A stretch of DNA of 64,000 nt from Diabrotica undecimpunctata (GCF_040954645.1 NC_092806.1:150006429-150070428); one strand, 5' to 3'; numbered from the stretch's first letter, positions 12,037-23,619 are shown. The notes: a model not told the origin generated them from the letters alone. Numbers and translations: made by a program.

Positions 12037-12971
12037 GCTTAGTCAATTTCATCTTTTTTGAATTTGTCACTATTCCTCAGCTTTACTTTTTTTATGTGCA
12101 TTCATCCTATTACGTGATCCACTTCTTCATTCATACTCTTTCTTAAATCTTGGATCCCACCAATATTAGTTAATTAATTATAGTCTATGTTATATTATAG
12201 TTGTACCAATATACCATTAGTTACATGAAAACTTTCAAAACCGTCTGTTGAATTTGCTTGGAAGTGTGGATTTGTTTAGACATGGATCCGCTATCCCAGC
12301 TCCTAAATTCCACTGACTGATGGTTTTAGCACCAACTTTGATGATGAAGCTTAACCACTTTTGTATATGAATGATTTAAAATTAATGGTTTCCACACGAA
12401 ACCACATAGATATATCTCTTCGACAACCATTTTCCATCCACTCCTAAATGTAGGTATTTCTTAATTCCTTCCATATTTCTCTATGTTGCTAGAATCTAAT
12501 ACACTTAGTCAATTTCATCTTCTTTGGATTCGTCACTATTCCTCAGCTTTACTTTTTTTATCTGCATTCATCCTATTACGTGATCCACTTCTTCATTCAT
12601 ACTCTTTCTTAAATCTTGGATCCTACCAATATTAGTTAATTAGTTATAGTCTATGTTATATTATAGTTGTACCAATATACTATTAGTTACACGAAAACTT
12701 TCAAAAACGTCTGTTGAATTTGCTTGGAAGTGTGGATTTGTTTAGACATGGATCCGCTATCCCAGCTCCTAAATTCCACTGACTGATGGTTTTAGCACCA
12801 ACTTTGGTGATGAAGCTTAACCAATTTTGTATATGAATGATTTAAAATTAATGGTTTCCACACAAAACCACATAGATATATCTTTTCGACAACCATTTTC
12901 CATCAACTCCTAAATGTAGATATTTCTCAATTACTTCCATATTTCTCTATCTTGCTAGAATCTAATACACT
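12037..12971. repeat. Tandem duplication of 466 bp
   Basis: Two direct copies, 12037-12502 and 12503 to about 12971, align with a constant offset of 466 bp and only scattered substitutions. Each unit contains, on the minus strand, the extreme C-terminus of an RTE-like LINE (IWKELRNTY..EWM) plus its 3' flank. The unit is a duplicated LINE tail rather than a satellite, since only two copies are present. Confidence 0.88.
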
Positions 12972-13410
12972 TTTTGGTTGCCACTGCTCCTATGTCATCT
13001 ACCCATCTCTTTTGAGGTCATTTTATTTTTGTTATTTCTTCCACGATATCCCTGATCTTATTTATACGCCTTATCGTGTTTCTTAATAAAATTCCAAGAA
13101 TTTTTCATTCAATTGCACTTGTCGTTGTTTCTAGTTTTTTAGCAGATTTCCTGGTAAAGGTCTCCAACCCGAAGGTAAAACTGGTAGTGCATATATTATA
13201 CACCTTTTTCTTTAAGTTTATAGAAATGGAGGTGTTTTGAAGCGGTCCATGCCAGTTATATTCATCTTTTAACTTAGATCAGATGCTAAAATCTCCAGAA
13301 AATTTTAGTATGAACTTCGGACTGAACAAGTGTTGTATTCTTATGCGGCACTTATCCAGTCCAAAGTGCATTCTAACACTTAATATAGCTAGAGAAAAAA
13401 TATTTTGTAT
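12972..13410 (-). mobile_element. RTE-like LINE C-terminal region
   Basis: This is minus-strand coding debris that leads into the duplicated tail. MHFGLDKC near 13370 matches the post-RT 'FGLDKC' motif. Next come EYNWHGPLQN, LKKKVYNICTTSFTFGLETF near 13190 and RNTIRRINKIRDIVEEITKIK near 13050. QKRWVDDIGAVA near 13000 follows, with the W.GH segment missing between them. The motif order is that of RTE-type LINEs. Decayed. Confidence 0.7.
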
Positions 13411-13789
13411 GTAATTTTGAAAAATCCCGAATGAACTTAATCTGACATTACTGCTCTCTTGTCTCTAGTGGTTTTTATTGTTGTTTCTTCTTTATAGGTT
13501 TAGTGTTACAGGTTGCATTAGATAATAATACGCTTTCTTTATTTTCAAGTGAATCCTCTACATAACTATTTCATGTTCCCTTCTTTGTTCCTTGGCTATT
13601 ACCAGTCTGATACCCTATCAACTAAACACCCTGCTCGTTTAGGTCCATAAATTTCTGTAGCTTGTTTGCTCTTTTTATAAAGATTATTCGAACTATTCCT
13701 TTGCTCCAATATATTAATTTATTCACACTATTCACATTCATTTATTTATTTTTGGCTTGTCTAATAGCACTTCTTACCTCTTTTATTAT
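13411..13789. other. Mostly unassigned, with a small minus-strand LINE linker trace
   Basis: Only 13742-13785 is suggestive: on the minus strand it reads KEVRSAIRQAKNK, the alpha-helical motif that precedes NKAPGPD in LINE reverse transcriptases. The rest shows nothing. Confidence 0.4.
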
Positions 13790-14005
13790 GAAAAACAATG
13801 AAAGGTATCGATTGCTGCAACTAATTTTACAGGGGAAAGTAAAGTGAAAACGAGGCTCAGGAAGGCGAAGGATTCCCTGGCTGAAGAATCTAGGTACGTG
13901 GTTTGACACAACAACCACAAATAATGTTTTCAGCAGCAGTGTGCAAAGTGCACATTGCCATAATTTTCTACGTGAAATATCTGTTCTAAACTTAGGTAAA
14001 TCCAA
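13790..14005 (+). mobile_element. GAA-type LINE C-terminal fragment
   Basis: The plus strand reads ERYRLLQLILQGKVK, then RGSGRRRIPWLKNLGTWF and a Thr-rich patch. This is the canonical tail of the GAA-tailed LINE family. One stop (TGA near 13846) interrupts it. Confidence 0.7.
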
Positions 14006-14014
14006 TCTCTAATA

Positions 14015-14320
14015 TTACTCAGTAAGATTTCCTTTTTCATTCCACTCCTTTTCTTCCATCTATCCTTACATCTTCCTTGTAGAATTTCATGTAAAAGAAA
14101 GTATTTATCATTTTAAAGTATGAGCCCCAAGTATGATTTTTTTCTTTTGACTATCTTCTAGAAGTTCTCTCAAAATTTTTTCATTTGTGATTTTAGACGT
14201 CCAAGGAATTTTAAGTAGTCCAAAGTACCACATTTCAAATGCCTCTAATTTTTTATATTGGGATTCCAATGTACAAGCTTCTACTCCATATAGTAGCTGC
14301 AATCTGTATTTTCAGAACTT
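14015..14320 (-). mobile_element. GAA-type LINE thumb fragment
   Basis: The minus strand gives LLYGVEACTLESQYKKLEAFEM, split here by decay, and then LLKIPWTSKITNEKILRE. A decayed GKRG-like tail extends down to 14015. It lies head-to-head with the fragment at 13790-14005. Confidence 0.65.
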
Positions 14321-14334
14321 ACTTTCCATTCTTA

Positions 14335-15020
14335 GTCCATACTTTCTAAGAATAATAACAGAAGTATACAGGAATAAGACTACTTATCTAAAAATCGAAA
14401 ATAGACTATCAGAGCCAATAAAGTCTCTAAAGCCCTCCAAAATTGGAAAAACCACTGGCAGAGAATGGGAATCCCCATAGGAAATGACGTACTGTTCTCC
14501 CTGAACTTTGCGGATGACCAAGTCGTCCTAGCTCAAGATTCTTATGATCTAGAATTTATGATTAAGCGTCTATACAGAGAATATGTAAAATGGGGGTTAC
14601 AAGTCAGCATGAAGGAAACAGAATATTTAGTTAACAATTCAGATCCAAGGTTTGAAGTGTTGATGGACGAGGACGTGGAAATCAAACAAGTGGAAAATTT
14701 TAAACATTTAGGTGCACTCATTTATAAGAACGGCTTGAGAGAAACCAAAATTAAACACCGAATTAATCAGGGACGTAAAATTGTAGGATGTCTGAACTCC
14801 TTATGGTGGGATCGCAATATTTCCAAAAGGAACAAAAAAAGAATAGGGCAAACCATGGTTGAATCAGTTCTTTGTTATGGCTCTGAAGTATGGACAATTA
14901 ATGCAGACCTGAAGAGAAGATTACTGGCATTTGAAATCGAGTATTTGAGAAGAAGTGCTAGAACACCAAGGCTGAAAAGGAAGACCAACGAATTAAGAAA
15001 TAACATTAATGCTACATTAG
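14335..15020 (+). mobile_element. LINE reverse transcriptase, FADDQ family copy B
   Basis: This plus-strand copy is closely similar to 300-1045 and better preserved. An open frame of about 185 codons runs from 14465. It contains MGIPIGND, LNFADDQVVLAQD (catalytic box intact), the thumb GCLNSLWWDRNISKR and CYGSEVWTI. Relative to copy A it lacks about 60 bp, near 14422, that held the conserved QGC..SP.LFN box, so it could not polymerise. It ends at about 15020, where two palindromic segments start. Confidence 0.82.
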
Positions 15021-15092
15021 ACCTCGGGTCTACCCGAGGTCTTATGAGACCTCGGACCAAGAGAGGTAGACCTCGAGTCTACCTCTCTTTTC
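15017..15092. repeat. Two adjacent near-perfect palindromes
   Basis: Segment 15019-15042 (AGACCTCGGG...CCCGAGGTCT core) and segment 15059-15090 (AAGAGAGGTAGA...TCTACCTCTCTT core) are each almost perfectly self-complementary. They share the AGACCTCG motif. The second arises where the LINE tail codes for a run of RGRPR. They could form hairpins of about 11 and 14 bp stems. Confidence 0.8.
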
Positions 15093-15500
15093 CTTTTATG
15101 TCCTTTTATGTTCTGCTATACGTTTGTTAAAAGTTCTACCAGTTTGACCGATGTAAGTTTTTGGGCAGTTGCCACACTTAAGTTTGTATACACCACTGTG
15201 TAAGTGCTTTTTATTTTAGCTCTTGTTGTTTTTAATATATGTGCCTAAGTTGTTATTTGTTTTAAAAGGTGGTGTTATTCCTTTCTATTTTATGTCTTTG
15301 GCTATTTTTGTTGATATCTTGCCTGTATATGTAATCGAGCAGAAAGTACTGGGTTTTTCTCTGTTGGTAAAAATACTTATTACAGGGCTTTCTTGTGTAG
15401 TTTTTGATTTAAAATTTTATTTATTGTTTGTTCATTGTATCCACTGTTTACTGCTACTTCGAATTTACTGCTACTTACCTTCGAGATAGAACTGCATACG
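15085..15500 (-). mobile_element. Penelope-like element, GIY-YIG endonuclease start
   Basis: The minus strand reads GVYKLKCGNCPKTYIGQTGR followed by TFNKRIAEH near 15190-15100. This is the GIY-YIG endonuclease signature of Penelope-like retroelements, with the cysteine pair before TYIG and the conserved arginine of 'GR.F..R...H'. Upstream (to 15500) the frame is decayed RT-to-endonuclease linker. The domain is cut off at about 15085. The matching downstream half of such a domain is found at 62440, from a different copy. Confidence 0.82.
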
Positions 15501-16649
15501 ATTAAGCAAATACCAAGCAAACCACCCAACAAGGGGTAACAGGAAAAAAATATTTTATGCCAAAAAACTGAAATAATAAATCTTGAGTTAGCGACTGCAT
15601 ATGTTTTAAAATATGACCTTATATGAAGAATTACAATATAAAATAGCAAATAGCAATTGGCAAGGATAAAATTAATATAGTTGTTATTAAACAATTATTA
15701 GTTAAATTATATTTAAGATACTAACTGCATATGGGACGAATTAAAGGGGTAAAAGAAATGTGCCTCCTTCATGTACGGAGGAGGTTATGTATGTATAAAA
15801 AACCCAAATTATAAAAAGACACTGAATATTTGCTAAATATTAACTATAACTTACTTCAAGAAAAGAATTAATAATATAAATGAATTTTCAATCCAAGCGT
15901 GCCTTTTTATAGATGAAAGATATTTATAAAAAATATGATACTTCTACAGAATTTTATGTTTCACGGCATAGAACATAATGGGGTCTGAATAAAGGAATTA
16001 GAATATTGTATAAAAATAAAAATTGGAATTTAAATTATGACAGAATATTTAGTGCATAGAAAGTCGACCGAAGAGTTGAGCGCCAACTATTTTTAGATTA
16101 AAACTAGTAAAGTAAAGATAGTTCATGGATGAATAAAATCGAAAGACATTGAAATAAAATACTTATTTAAAGAAAAATTACAAACATGTAACGTTACATA
16201 ACCTTTTTGTTGATATAGTACTGCTTTTGTATTTCTGCCGGTCATGATTGTCTTTTTGGTCTAAAACTGATAATTGTGTAGATATCGTTTAAGTATTTCA
16301 TACCACGTAATTCTATTTGAAATTATCTTACCAAATGATATCTGTCAGGATATAATTTTGTATGATAATGAATTAATTTTGTACGATAATGAATGAATAA
16401 GTCAGTAAAACATTATAAAAATCAATAAACAAATACTTTATGTATTTCATTTGCCCAATTTATCTTGCAGGAGGACAAATGCAAAAAATATGATGATTAA
16501 ACTTGTAACGTTGCAATAACTGAAAAAATCTAATAGTTGTATTATTTTTCGAGTTTAAATCGAGTGATCGTCAATTTTTAATAGAGACCAAGCACACAAA
16601 AATTGTATCCCTTTAACTATGAGCACAAGTGAGAAACAAGTCGTGTACC
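15501..16649. other. No recognisable feature
   Basis: AT-rich non-coding sequence. No ORF, repeat boundary or motif could be assigned. Confidence 0.45.
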
Positions 16650-16991
16650 GATCCAAAAATATTTTTGACAACTTTAAATTTCGAAAAAACGGCAACGTCG
16701 CGTTCTATTATCAGGAAGGAAACATTCTCGGCGATATACATTCGGAAGAACATACTCTGTGAATAAACGCGTGAAAATAAAACCGAAATCTCTGAGTGGG
16801 CCGAAAATCAGTGTGCGAATTGTGGTGGGCCCACACGCGAAAACCGACTGACAACTAATTCAAGGTGGTTGAGAATGTTTTGATTTGATGTTTTGTTTTT
16901 CTGATAATATGTGCTGCCGGAAGATTTTACGTACAAGATTGTTGTGCTGTGTGTGTGTTTGTGAATAAGCTTCATGATTAGCGTTTATGAG
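16650..16991 (+). other. Candidate host 5' exon ending in a splice donor
   Basis: This stretch is visibly richer in GC and CpG than its surroundings (for example 16740-16860) and is not shared with any repeat in the window. It ends with ATG ATT AGC GTT TAT GAG at 16974-16991, followed directly by GTAAGTGAA, a near-consensus donor. It could be a first, mainly untranslated exon of the plus-strand gene whose coding exon is proposed at 56643. If so spliced, this ATG would run 38 codons and stop near the downstream ATG, so it would act as an upstream ORF. The start of transcription is not defined. Confidence 0.4.
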
Positions 16992-17222
16992 GTAAGTGAA
17001 GCGAATAAGGCATGGACAGTACACTTTTGCTTTTTATTCAATTATGTGTTAGTAAAAACGCGCTTCATTTTATACGATGCAAAAAAATGTAGGGAACGTT
17101 TATTTATACGTTTACAGCTAACTCCTATTTATATCTTCTTTTTGAAAAAAAAACAGTATGCAAATAAATTATCCAAACACTTCAGAGTGTTTCACACGTC
17201 TTCTGAGTACACCTGTAGACTA

Positions 17223-19362
17223 GGCGGGATCTGTAGAAATTCAGACCATAATGGACATTTTCCATAGGAAGCTATTTTTTTGCTAGAATCCCTTCAGGAT
17301 GTGCCCAATATCGATAATCACGATATGCACCAGTTGCAAACCCTGTGCTAAATTTTTTATTTAACAAAATCTGAAAACAATTGAAAATTTCTCATTTTTT
17401 TGCTCCTATTTTCTTTTATAATTCGGAAAATATTGATCATAGAGAAAAAATTATCAGAAGTTAAAAGTTTCGTTATTCAATTTTACACAATATTTCGTTA
17501 GCTAGACATTGAAAATTTAATGTTTATTGTTGAAAAAATAGCAATAATTGGAAAAAAAGTACAAAAAAATGAAGTTAATCCTTTAAATGTTTTCGACTTT
17601 CTAAACTTAACTTACAAGCTCCATATTCCGCCTAGAAAAACTTTTTAATATGTTTAAAACGTGTGCTAAATTTTGTTAAGATCGGTCTGATAGGTTTTGC
17701 ATAATAATTTTGCAATCCAGCGTACTGGAAAAAAATTGCAAATGTTCAAATTTATAGCAGGCCCTAAATAAGGCATTCAGATAGTTGCAAATTTTTTTAC
17801 ATATAAAGGAAGGCTCAAACTTTTAAACGCTTTTTGTAAAATTCAAATCGGTTCACTAGGAGAGCCTAGAAATTTTTTTAAAGTTTTAAACATTTTTTAG
17901 GCTTATAAACAAATTGAATATCTCAACGAGCTTTAAACATATCCTTCCAAAATAAGAAAAAGACTTTAAAAAAAATTATTGAAGATTGAGTCAAAATAAA
18001 GTTTATTTATAAAAAAAAAATTTTTTCGTTCGCCTTTGTTTTAACAATTTAAATTATTTATTAACAATTTATAAATACATATTTGTTTACTAAAAGTAAC
18101 AATTTACTTCAATGTATAAATTGCAAGCTCAAAAAAAATGCATGAAGAAAAAATGCAAATACTTGTTTAACATACAATTGTTTATTGCAAATTTCCCAAT
18201 TTGCAATTAAAAATGGTATTTGAAAATATATTTATAATCCTTGTCGTCCGAGACAGCGATTCAAAAAAAAGAGCCAAATTGGTTAACAATAAGCCGAGAT
18301 AATGCAATTTTTAGCGCGCACTATGATTTTGCGCACATTTCGAGTGAATGTCCCCCACCACCACCTCTCATGCATTCCGAGCGACATTTTACGCGAAAAC
18401 GGTTTTTTATTTGTCTTTTTTATGGATGTTGCCATGAAGCGCATTACGTAAAACTTTTGATATAAAAAGTACTTGAGAAGACGAGGGTATTTGTTTAAAA
18501 ATGAGCCCTCTATCACTTATGGTTACACGGCAAATGTATGCCAACTTTGACCTTCAATATCTCGGCAACCAGTAAGCCTAATGTATCTTTTTTTTAAAGA
18601 AGCATCTTTTAATGTTCTTTAAGTGTATAAATTTTGAAATTGAAATGTTTAAAGCTCGTAAAGTTATTCAATTTGTTTATAAGCCTAATATATATAAAAA
18701 AATTTTAAAACTTTTAAAAATTTTCTAGGCTCTCCTAGTGAACCGATTTGAATTTTACAAAAAGCGTTTGAAATTTTGAGCCTTCCTTTAAGTGTAAAAA
18801 AATTTGCAACTATCTGAGAGCCTTATTTAGGGCCTACTATATATTTGAAAATTTGCGATTTTTTTCCAGTAGGCTGGATTGCAAAATTATTATGCAAAAC
18901 CTATCCAACCGATCCTAACAAAATTTAGCACACGTCTTAAACATATTAAAAAGTTTTTCTAGACGGAATATAGAGCTTGTAAGTCAAGTTTAGAAAGTCG
19001 AAAACATTTAAAGGATTAACTTCATTTTTTTGTACTTTTTTTTCCAATTATTGCTATTTTTTCAACAATAAACATTAAATTTTCAATTTCTAGCTAACGA
19101 AATATTGTGTAAAATGGAATAATGAAACTTTTAACTTCTTATAATTTTTTCTCTAGGATCAATATTTTCCGAATTATAAACGAAAATAGGAGCAAAAAAA
19201 TGAGAAATTTGCAATTGTTTTCAGATTTTGTTAAATAAAAAATTTAGCACAGGGTTTGCGACTGGCGCATATCGTGATTATCGATATTGGGCACATCCTG
19301 AAGGGATTCCAGCAAAAAAATAGCTTCCTATGGAAAATGTCCAATCCAAAACAGATCCCGCC
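17223..19362. mobile_element. Foldback DNA transposon with arms of about 750-800 bp
   Basis: The left arm (17223 to about 17985) and the right arm (about 18560 to 19362) are inverted copies. The termini read GGCGGGATCTG and CAGATCCCGCC. TAGACTA occurs directly at both edges (17216-17222 and 19363-19369), a probable 7-bp target duplication. The central spacer, about 18000-18560, has no transposase; the small open frames there are not convincing. Long arms, a short spacer and a 7-9 bp duplication suggest a non-autonomous foldback element, perhaps Mutator-like. The superfamily is not proven. Confidence 0.88.
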
Positions 19363-19439
19363 TAGACTACTGGTCAATAAATCAAAAAAGTGTTAAAGTC
19401 GAATACAACAGCGATCTAATCTATTCTTACGCTATTACA

Positions 19440-19690
19440 AAATACTTATGATATTACCGCAGTATGGGAAATGATCTTGCACTATCATTAGTTTGAGGGA
19501 TATACCATAAAACTGCTTATATAATATGTTCTTCTAACACATTACCGATACAGCTTTGACCATTGGAACCTCCTTATATTACTACAAGACCGGTTTTTTT
19601 TTCGAGACTTATCCCACCGAAACCAACATAGCGCAGAGATCAAATAGTTGCACCTCGTGTATTGCAGTACCAATGTTTCATTCACCAGGA
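19440..19690 (-). mobile_element. Tc1-like transposase fragment
   Basis: The minus strand reads GFGGISLEKKTGLVV near 19600, then IGNVLEEHII and YIPQTNDSARSF. This corresponds to the middle of a Tc1-type transposase between the first and second catalytic aspartates, up to the '..D.ARPH' region. In-frame stops are present. No terminal repeats could be tied to it. Confidence 0.65.
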
Positions 19691-20301
19691 CATAATCTAA
19701 ACTTGCACTTAATAGTCATTTTATAGAGATTGTCAAATAATATTCTCACGAGTCAAATTTAAACGGCATCGTGATGCTTTATTAAAAATGGTTTTCAATA
19801 TTAACTACTCTATTTAATGTGAATAAACCACAACTTTAATTAATATTACGTTCTATTTGGTTTATTACGATCGAATAAAGTAAATAATATTGAAATATTA
19901 GAAAAAAAATTTTTACAACCATGCTAAATTTTAATATAGCTCCCCTTGATATATTTGTAACCGCTTGGTCCGAAGCATTCAGTTCGTGTTAGATGACGTA
20001 AGCTCTTCTACAACCGCTTAAAGGTTTTTGCAGTTAAAATCGAAGTTACCTTTGCCCGATTTTTCTTTGACAATTATGCCTGGAGCAATTTTAACCTTAA
20101 TCTGTTTTTGTAAAATGGTTCCACAAACAGTGAATATCAAGAGACTGTTACCTAAGATTCTTGCAACTTACCCAACCTTGAATAAACCTTACCCAAACCC
20201 ATTCTTAATTAAAGAAAGAGTTCTTTAGTAGAGTTCGCTAGTAACTTCTACTTCATAAAGATGCTGCATTTCTATTTTGTTAATAACTAATTATTGACAT
20301 G
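19691..20301. other. No recognisable feature
   Basis: Non-coding or unrecognised. A 66-codon plus-strand open frame at 20028 has no recognisable motif and is probably spurious. Confidence 0.4.
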
Positions 20302-20303
20302 TA

Positions 20304-21375
20304 CGAGCCCCTTCCCATATCAGTGTCAATCCCATCGTTAAAATCTAACTTTTTCACACCTTTACACGACATGCTGCCCTAGATCATGACAGATGCAGGA
20401 AATTTTACTTTTTTCTTCAGAAAGTCGGGATGGTAAGCTTCATTTTTCCTGCGAATGACGTGATTCCTACTATCTCCAACACACACTTCAAATCTGGACT
20501 CATCACTTTATTGTATTGAATCCCATTGCGACTGAGTCCAATCTTTACGCTCTTTTGACCATCTTAGTCTATTTTTCTTTTGTTGTTATGTTAAAAGTGG
20601 CTTTTCCTTAGCCTAAAATAAAATTAAATTTATTAAAAACAATTCGTCCTAATTTTTGCAACTATAAAACTTATTTTGTAAGTGCCAAATCCTAATTTGT
20701 GGGCCTCTCGGTGACATATTGATGTAGAAACGCATCTTCCAATACCATTACTCCATAAAACGCTTAACTTCATATAATTTGCTCGTCGATTTTTCACTAC
20801 AATGCGTCTTAATGGCCTTCAATCTGCTTCGGTTATTTTACTTTTTCGTAGAATTCTAGGTTTTGTGACGACCGAACCTGTAGTTTTGCATCTTCTGACT
20901 ATATTTCTTACACTATAGCGTGACAATTGCAACATATTCGCGATTTCCAAATTGGATTTTCCAGAATTAAAAAATTTAATAATGATTGAACAAATTTGCT
21001 TATCGATAAGTTTACCTCGACCCATTGTACAATCCACAAACAGCAAAAAGCTTACAATACTACAAAATACATTTGACTTTGACTGACAATATTATTGTTT
21101 TGATGTCATTTTTCCATAGCTACCTCTGGATTTAACGTAATAATAAAAAAATCAACGTATGTTGACATAAGTGAATGCCTAGCCAGTGTTTAGTGAAATT
21201 TTTTTATTGTTGAAAATAAATAACCATAAGGGTAATGTTTTTAATAAGTATTAATAAAAATGCCATATTAATCAATATGGGAACTTATAAAAACATGCAG
21301 AGTATAATTTGTTTATGGTAATGTACTTAAACTGCAAATTCCATAGATGGGCCAACTGATATGGGAAGGGGCTCG
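20304..21375 (-). mobile_element. Tc1-like DNA transposon with deleted transposase
   Basis: Perfect 21-bp terminal inverted repeats (20304-20324 and 21355-21375, outer bases CGAGCCCC) are flanked by TA at 20302-20303 and 21376-21377. This defines a complete but short element. On the minus strand the transposase begins at 21046 with MGRGKLIDKQICSI and a helix-turn-helix (LEIANMLQLSRYSVRNIVRR). It passes through the TGSVVTKPR linker and the first catalytic region (SDESRFEVC near 20500), then stops abruptly as it enters the left repeat. The second aspartate and the final glutamate are deleted. Frameshifts occur near 20815 and 20650. Confidence 0.9.
20310..21046 (-). pseudogene. Tc1-type transposase, C-terminally truncated
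   Basis: This is the transposase remnant inside the element above. The N-terminal 75 codons are intact and form the paired-like DNA-binding domain: a first helix-turn-helix at about residues 25-55, then a basic linker. The catalytic part keeps the first acidic block (SDESRFE) and MIWGSMSCKGVKKL. After that, about 150 residues expected of a Tc1 transposase are missing, including the '.QQDNAP.H' and 'NPIE..W' motifs. It cannot encode an active enzyme. Confidence 0.8.
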
Positions 21376-21379
21376 TATA

Positions 21380-21544
21380 CTATTATCCCTAAAAAATGCT
21401 AAACAGAGTACAGAGCTTTTATACCAGTCGCTCAGATGAATTCTGGTAGGATGAAATACGTATAGACGAATATATAGATTCACTATACGTGAAATCAAAT
21501 CTTAATTGTCTTTCTTTTATTTCTATATAGTCTTTATGAGTTTC
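21380..21544. other. No recognisable feature
   Basis: Short unassigned gap between the Tc1-like element and a LINE copy. Confidence 0.4.
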
Positions 21545-22450
21545 TTCTTAAAGTTCCATCTCCTATCGGAGGTTGGATATCATACCGGCTATGGTCACTT
21601 TGTTAGCTGCTGCTCTGAAAAGTTGTAGTGAACTACAGTTAAACCATTCTCTAAGGTTCTTCAGCCAGGAGATGCGTCTTCTTCCTATGCTTCTTCTTCC
21701 TTGGATCCTTCCTTGCATAATAATTCTCAGCAGCTCATATTTTTCTCCTCTGGTTATGTGACCCAAATATTCTAGTTTTCTTCTTTTTATGCTGTTCATA
21801 ATTTCTAACTCCTTATTTAGACGTCGTAGTACCTCAGCATTTGTAATCCTTTGAACCCACTGAATTTTTAATATTCTTCTGTAACACCACATTTCGAACG
21901 CTTCTATTTTCCTTATGTGTTGTTTCTTCAATGTCCAAGCTTCCATTCCGTATAGTAAGATAGAAAATATGTAACATCTTAGAGCCCTCAATCTGAAATG
22001 CAACTGAAGGTCTCTGTTGGTAAGCATTGTCTTCATTTTCACAAATGCTTGCCTTGCAGTTTCAATTCGGACTTTGATTTCTCTGCTTTGGTCATTTTTG
22101 TCATCAACCCAGGTTCCCAGATATTTATATGTCTCTACTTTTTCTATTTGGGTTTGCTCTATCATTAATCTTTTATTTCCATGTTGCGTTTTTGAGACAA
22201 TCATGAATTTAGTTTTTCTCTTATTTATTTTTAGTCCGTATCTAATGCAATAATCGTTAATTCTATTTACCAATTCTTGTAGCGATTCCAGAGTGTCTGC
22301 CATTATAACGGTGTCATCAGCGAATCTTATGTTATTTACTATTCTTCCGTTTACAGAGATTCCATCACCCAGATCCGCTATCGCTTCCTGGAATATGGCT
22401 TCACTGTACACGTTAAACAGTAATGGTGACAGAACACACTTTATGAGTAC
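21545..22450 (-). mobile_element. GAA-tailed LINE, best-preserved RT C-terminal half
   Basis: An uninterrupted minus-strand frame of 282 codons (21563-22411) runs from just before the RT catalytic box to the stop. It contains LFNVYSEAIF, IRFADDTVIMAD (catalytic Asp pair intact), KTKFMIVSK, TYKYLGTWVD, CYIFSILLYGMEAWTL, FEMWCYRRILKIQW, LEYLGHITRGEK, IMQGRIQGRR and SWLKNLREWF. The 3' end at 21545 has the family's AAGAAGAAAC-type tail. It is 5'-truncated at about 22445, so no endonuclease or RT fingers are present. It is the best in-window reference for this family. Confidence 0.9.
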
Positions 22451-23000
22451 AAGGAAGCAATTCGCAAGGATTTTTGCTTAGCTTAGATAAAGAAATATGT
22501 TGTGGAATGCAACTTCTAGATTCCCAATACCTCTCCTACACCTACAGTAGAAATCTTTGCATTTCTACTTTGGTGATCTGCATAAAACCTTTGGAGGATT
22601 ATGACTTATGCTTTCGCGGTACTTTGAGATAGATTAGTGATCTTTCTCTGTTTTTTCTTTAATTTATTGTGTATCCGTGGTGATTTCACTATTCACCATC
22701 TTATTTTCTCGGTTTTTCTTGGTTTTCTAGTTCATCTAGCTCATCAAATATTGTTTTTATCAAGTCAAAAATACCTAGTATATAAAAATGAATATAAAAC
22801 TTAAAAACATCACAAACGAGACACAGATTAACAGAAAATGATTTATGGCAAAGTCACGGTAAGCAGTTCAGTGGATGTTCTGCAATGAGTCCTATATTAT
22901 TCTGAGCAATAAAAGCAATGTTTCAGCAGATATTTTTTATAACGTTTTAAAAACTCTTACAGCATAGTATCCCTAGTTGTGGATTCGTCGTTGTATACTA
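22451..23000. other. Unassigned, possibly decayed repeat
   Basis: No convincing coding region. Short minus-strand stretches around 22520-22600 resemble LINE linker sequence weakly and are not annotated further. Confidence 0.35.
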
Positions 23001-23619
23001 TATTCTTGATGTACCTCGAAAAAATAATCCAGTAAATTTAGTAGTGGAGATCTTTTGGGCCATTCCACAGTACCACTGTATCCGATCCATCGAGCAAAAA
23101 GACAAAAGAGGGAATCTAATCGTTATTAAAAGGAGACCAAAAAAGTGGCCTCTGATGGCGGACATATCCGGAAATGCGAATGCGCCAAATTTAAATTTCA
23201 TGACACTTCACAATAATCATACAGTGGTGTAGGGGTTCTAATTTATCTATTTATTTGTTATATTACATAATATTAATATTACATAATATTAATAAATAAT
23301 ACACTTAAAATACTTTTTTTAACACTAGAACACAATAAAGTTTTAATTAAATAATAACAATAATAGTCTGAAATGTGAAACAATTGTTAAAAAACTTTAA
23401 TACAAATACAAATAATCTTTCATGTGACAGTTGGGACAAACAATAACATCAGCAATAACATAACCCAACTAAATTTGATTTCTTAAACAAGGAAAGAGTC
23501 TCTCTTTCCTTGTTTAATGTGGCCTCTCAAGATGGCACTTCCAGTCTAACAATATTTTTGCCCCCACTACCTTTACATTCCCTCTTTTCTCTTTTTGCTC
23601 GATGATCCGATCCAACTTT

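Noticed and set aside
18241..18516. Open frames in the spacer of the foldback element
   Set aside because: No motif, opposite-strand overlap, and composition like the surrounding spacer.
20028..20228. 66-codon plus-strand ORF as a small gene
   Set aside because: No recognisable motif, no start or splice context, and it lies between two Tc1-like remnants.
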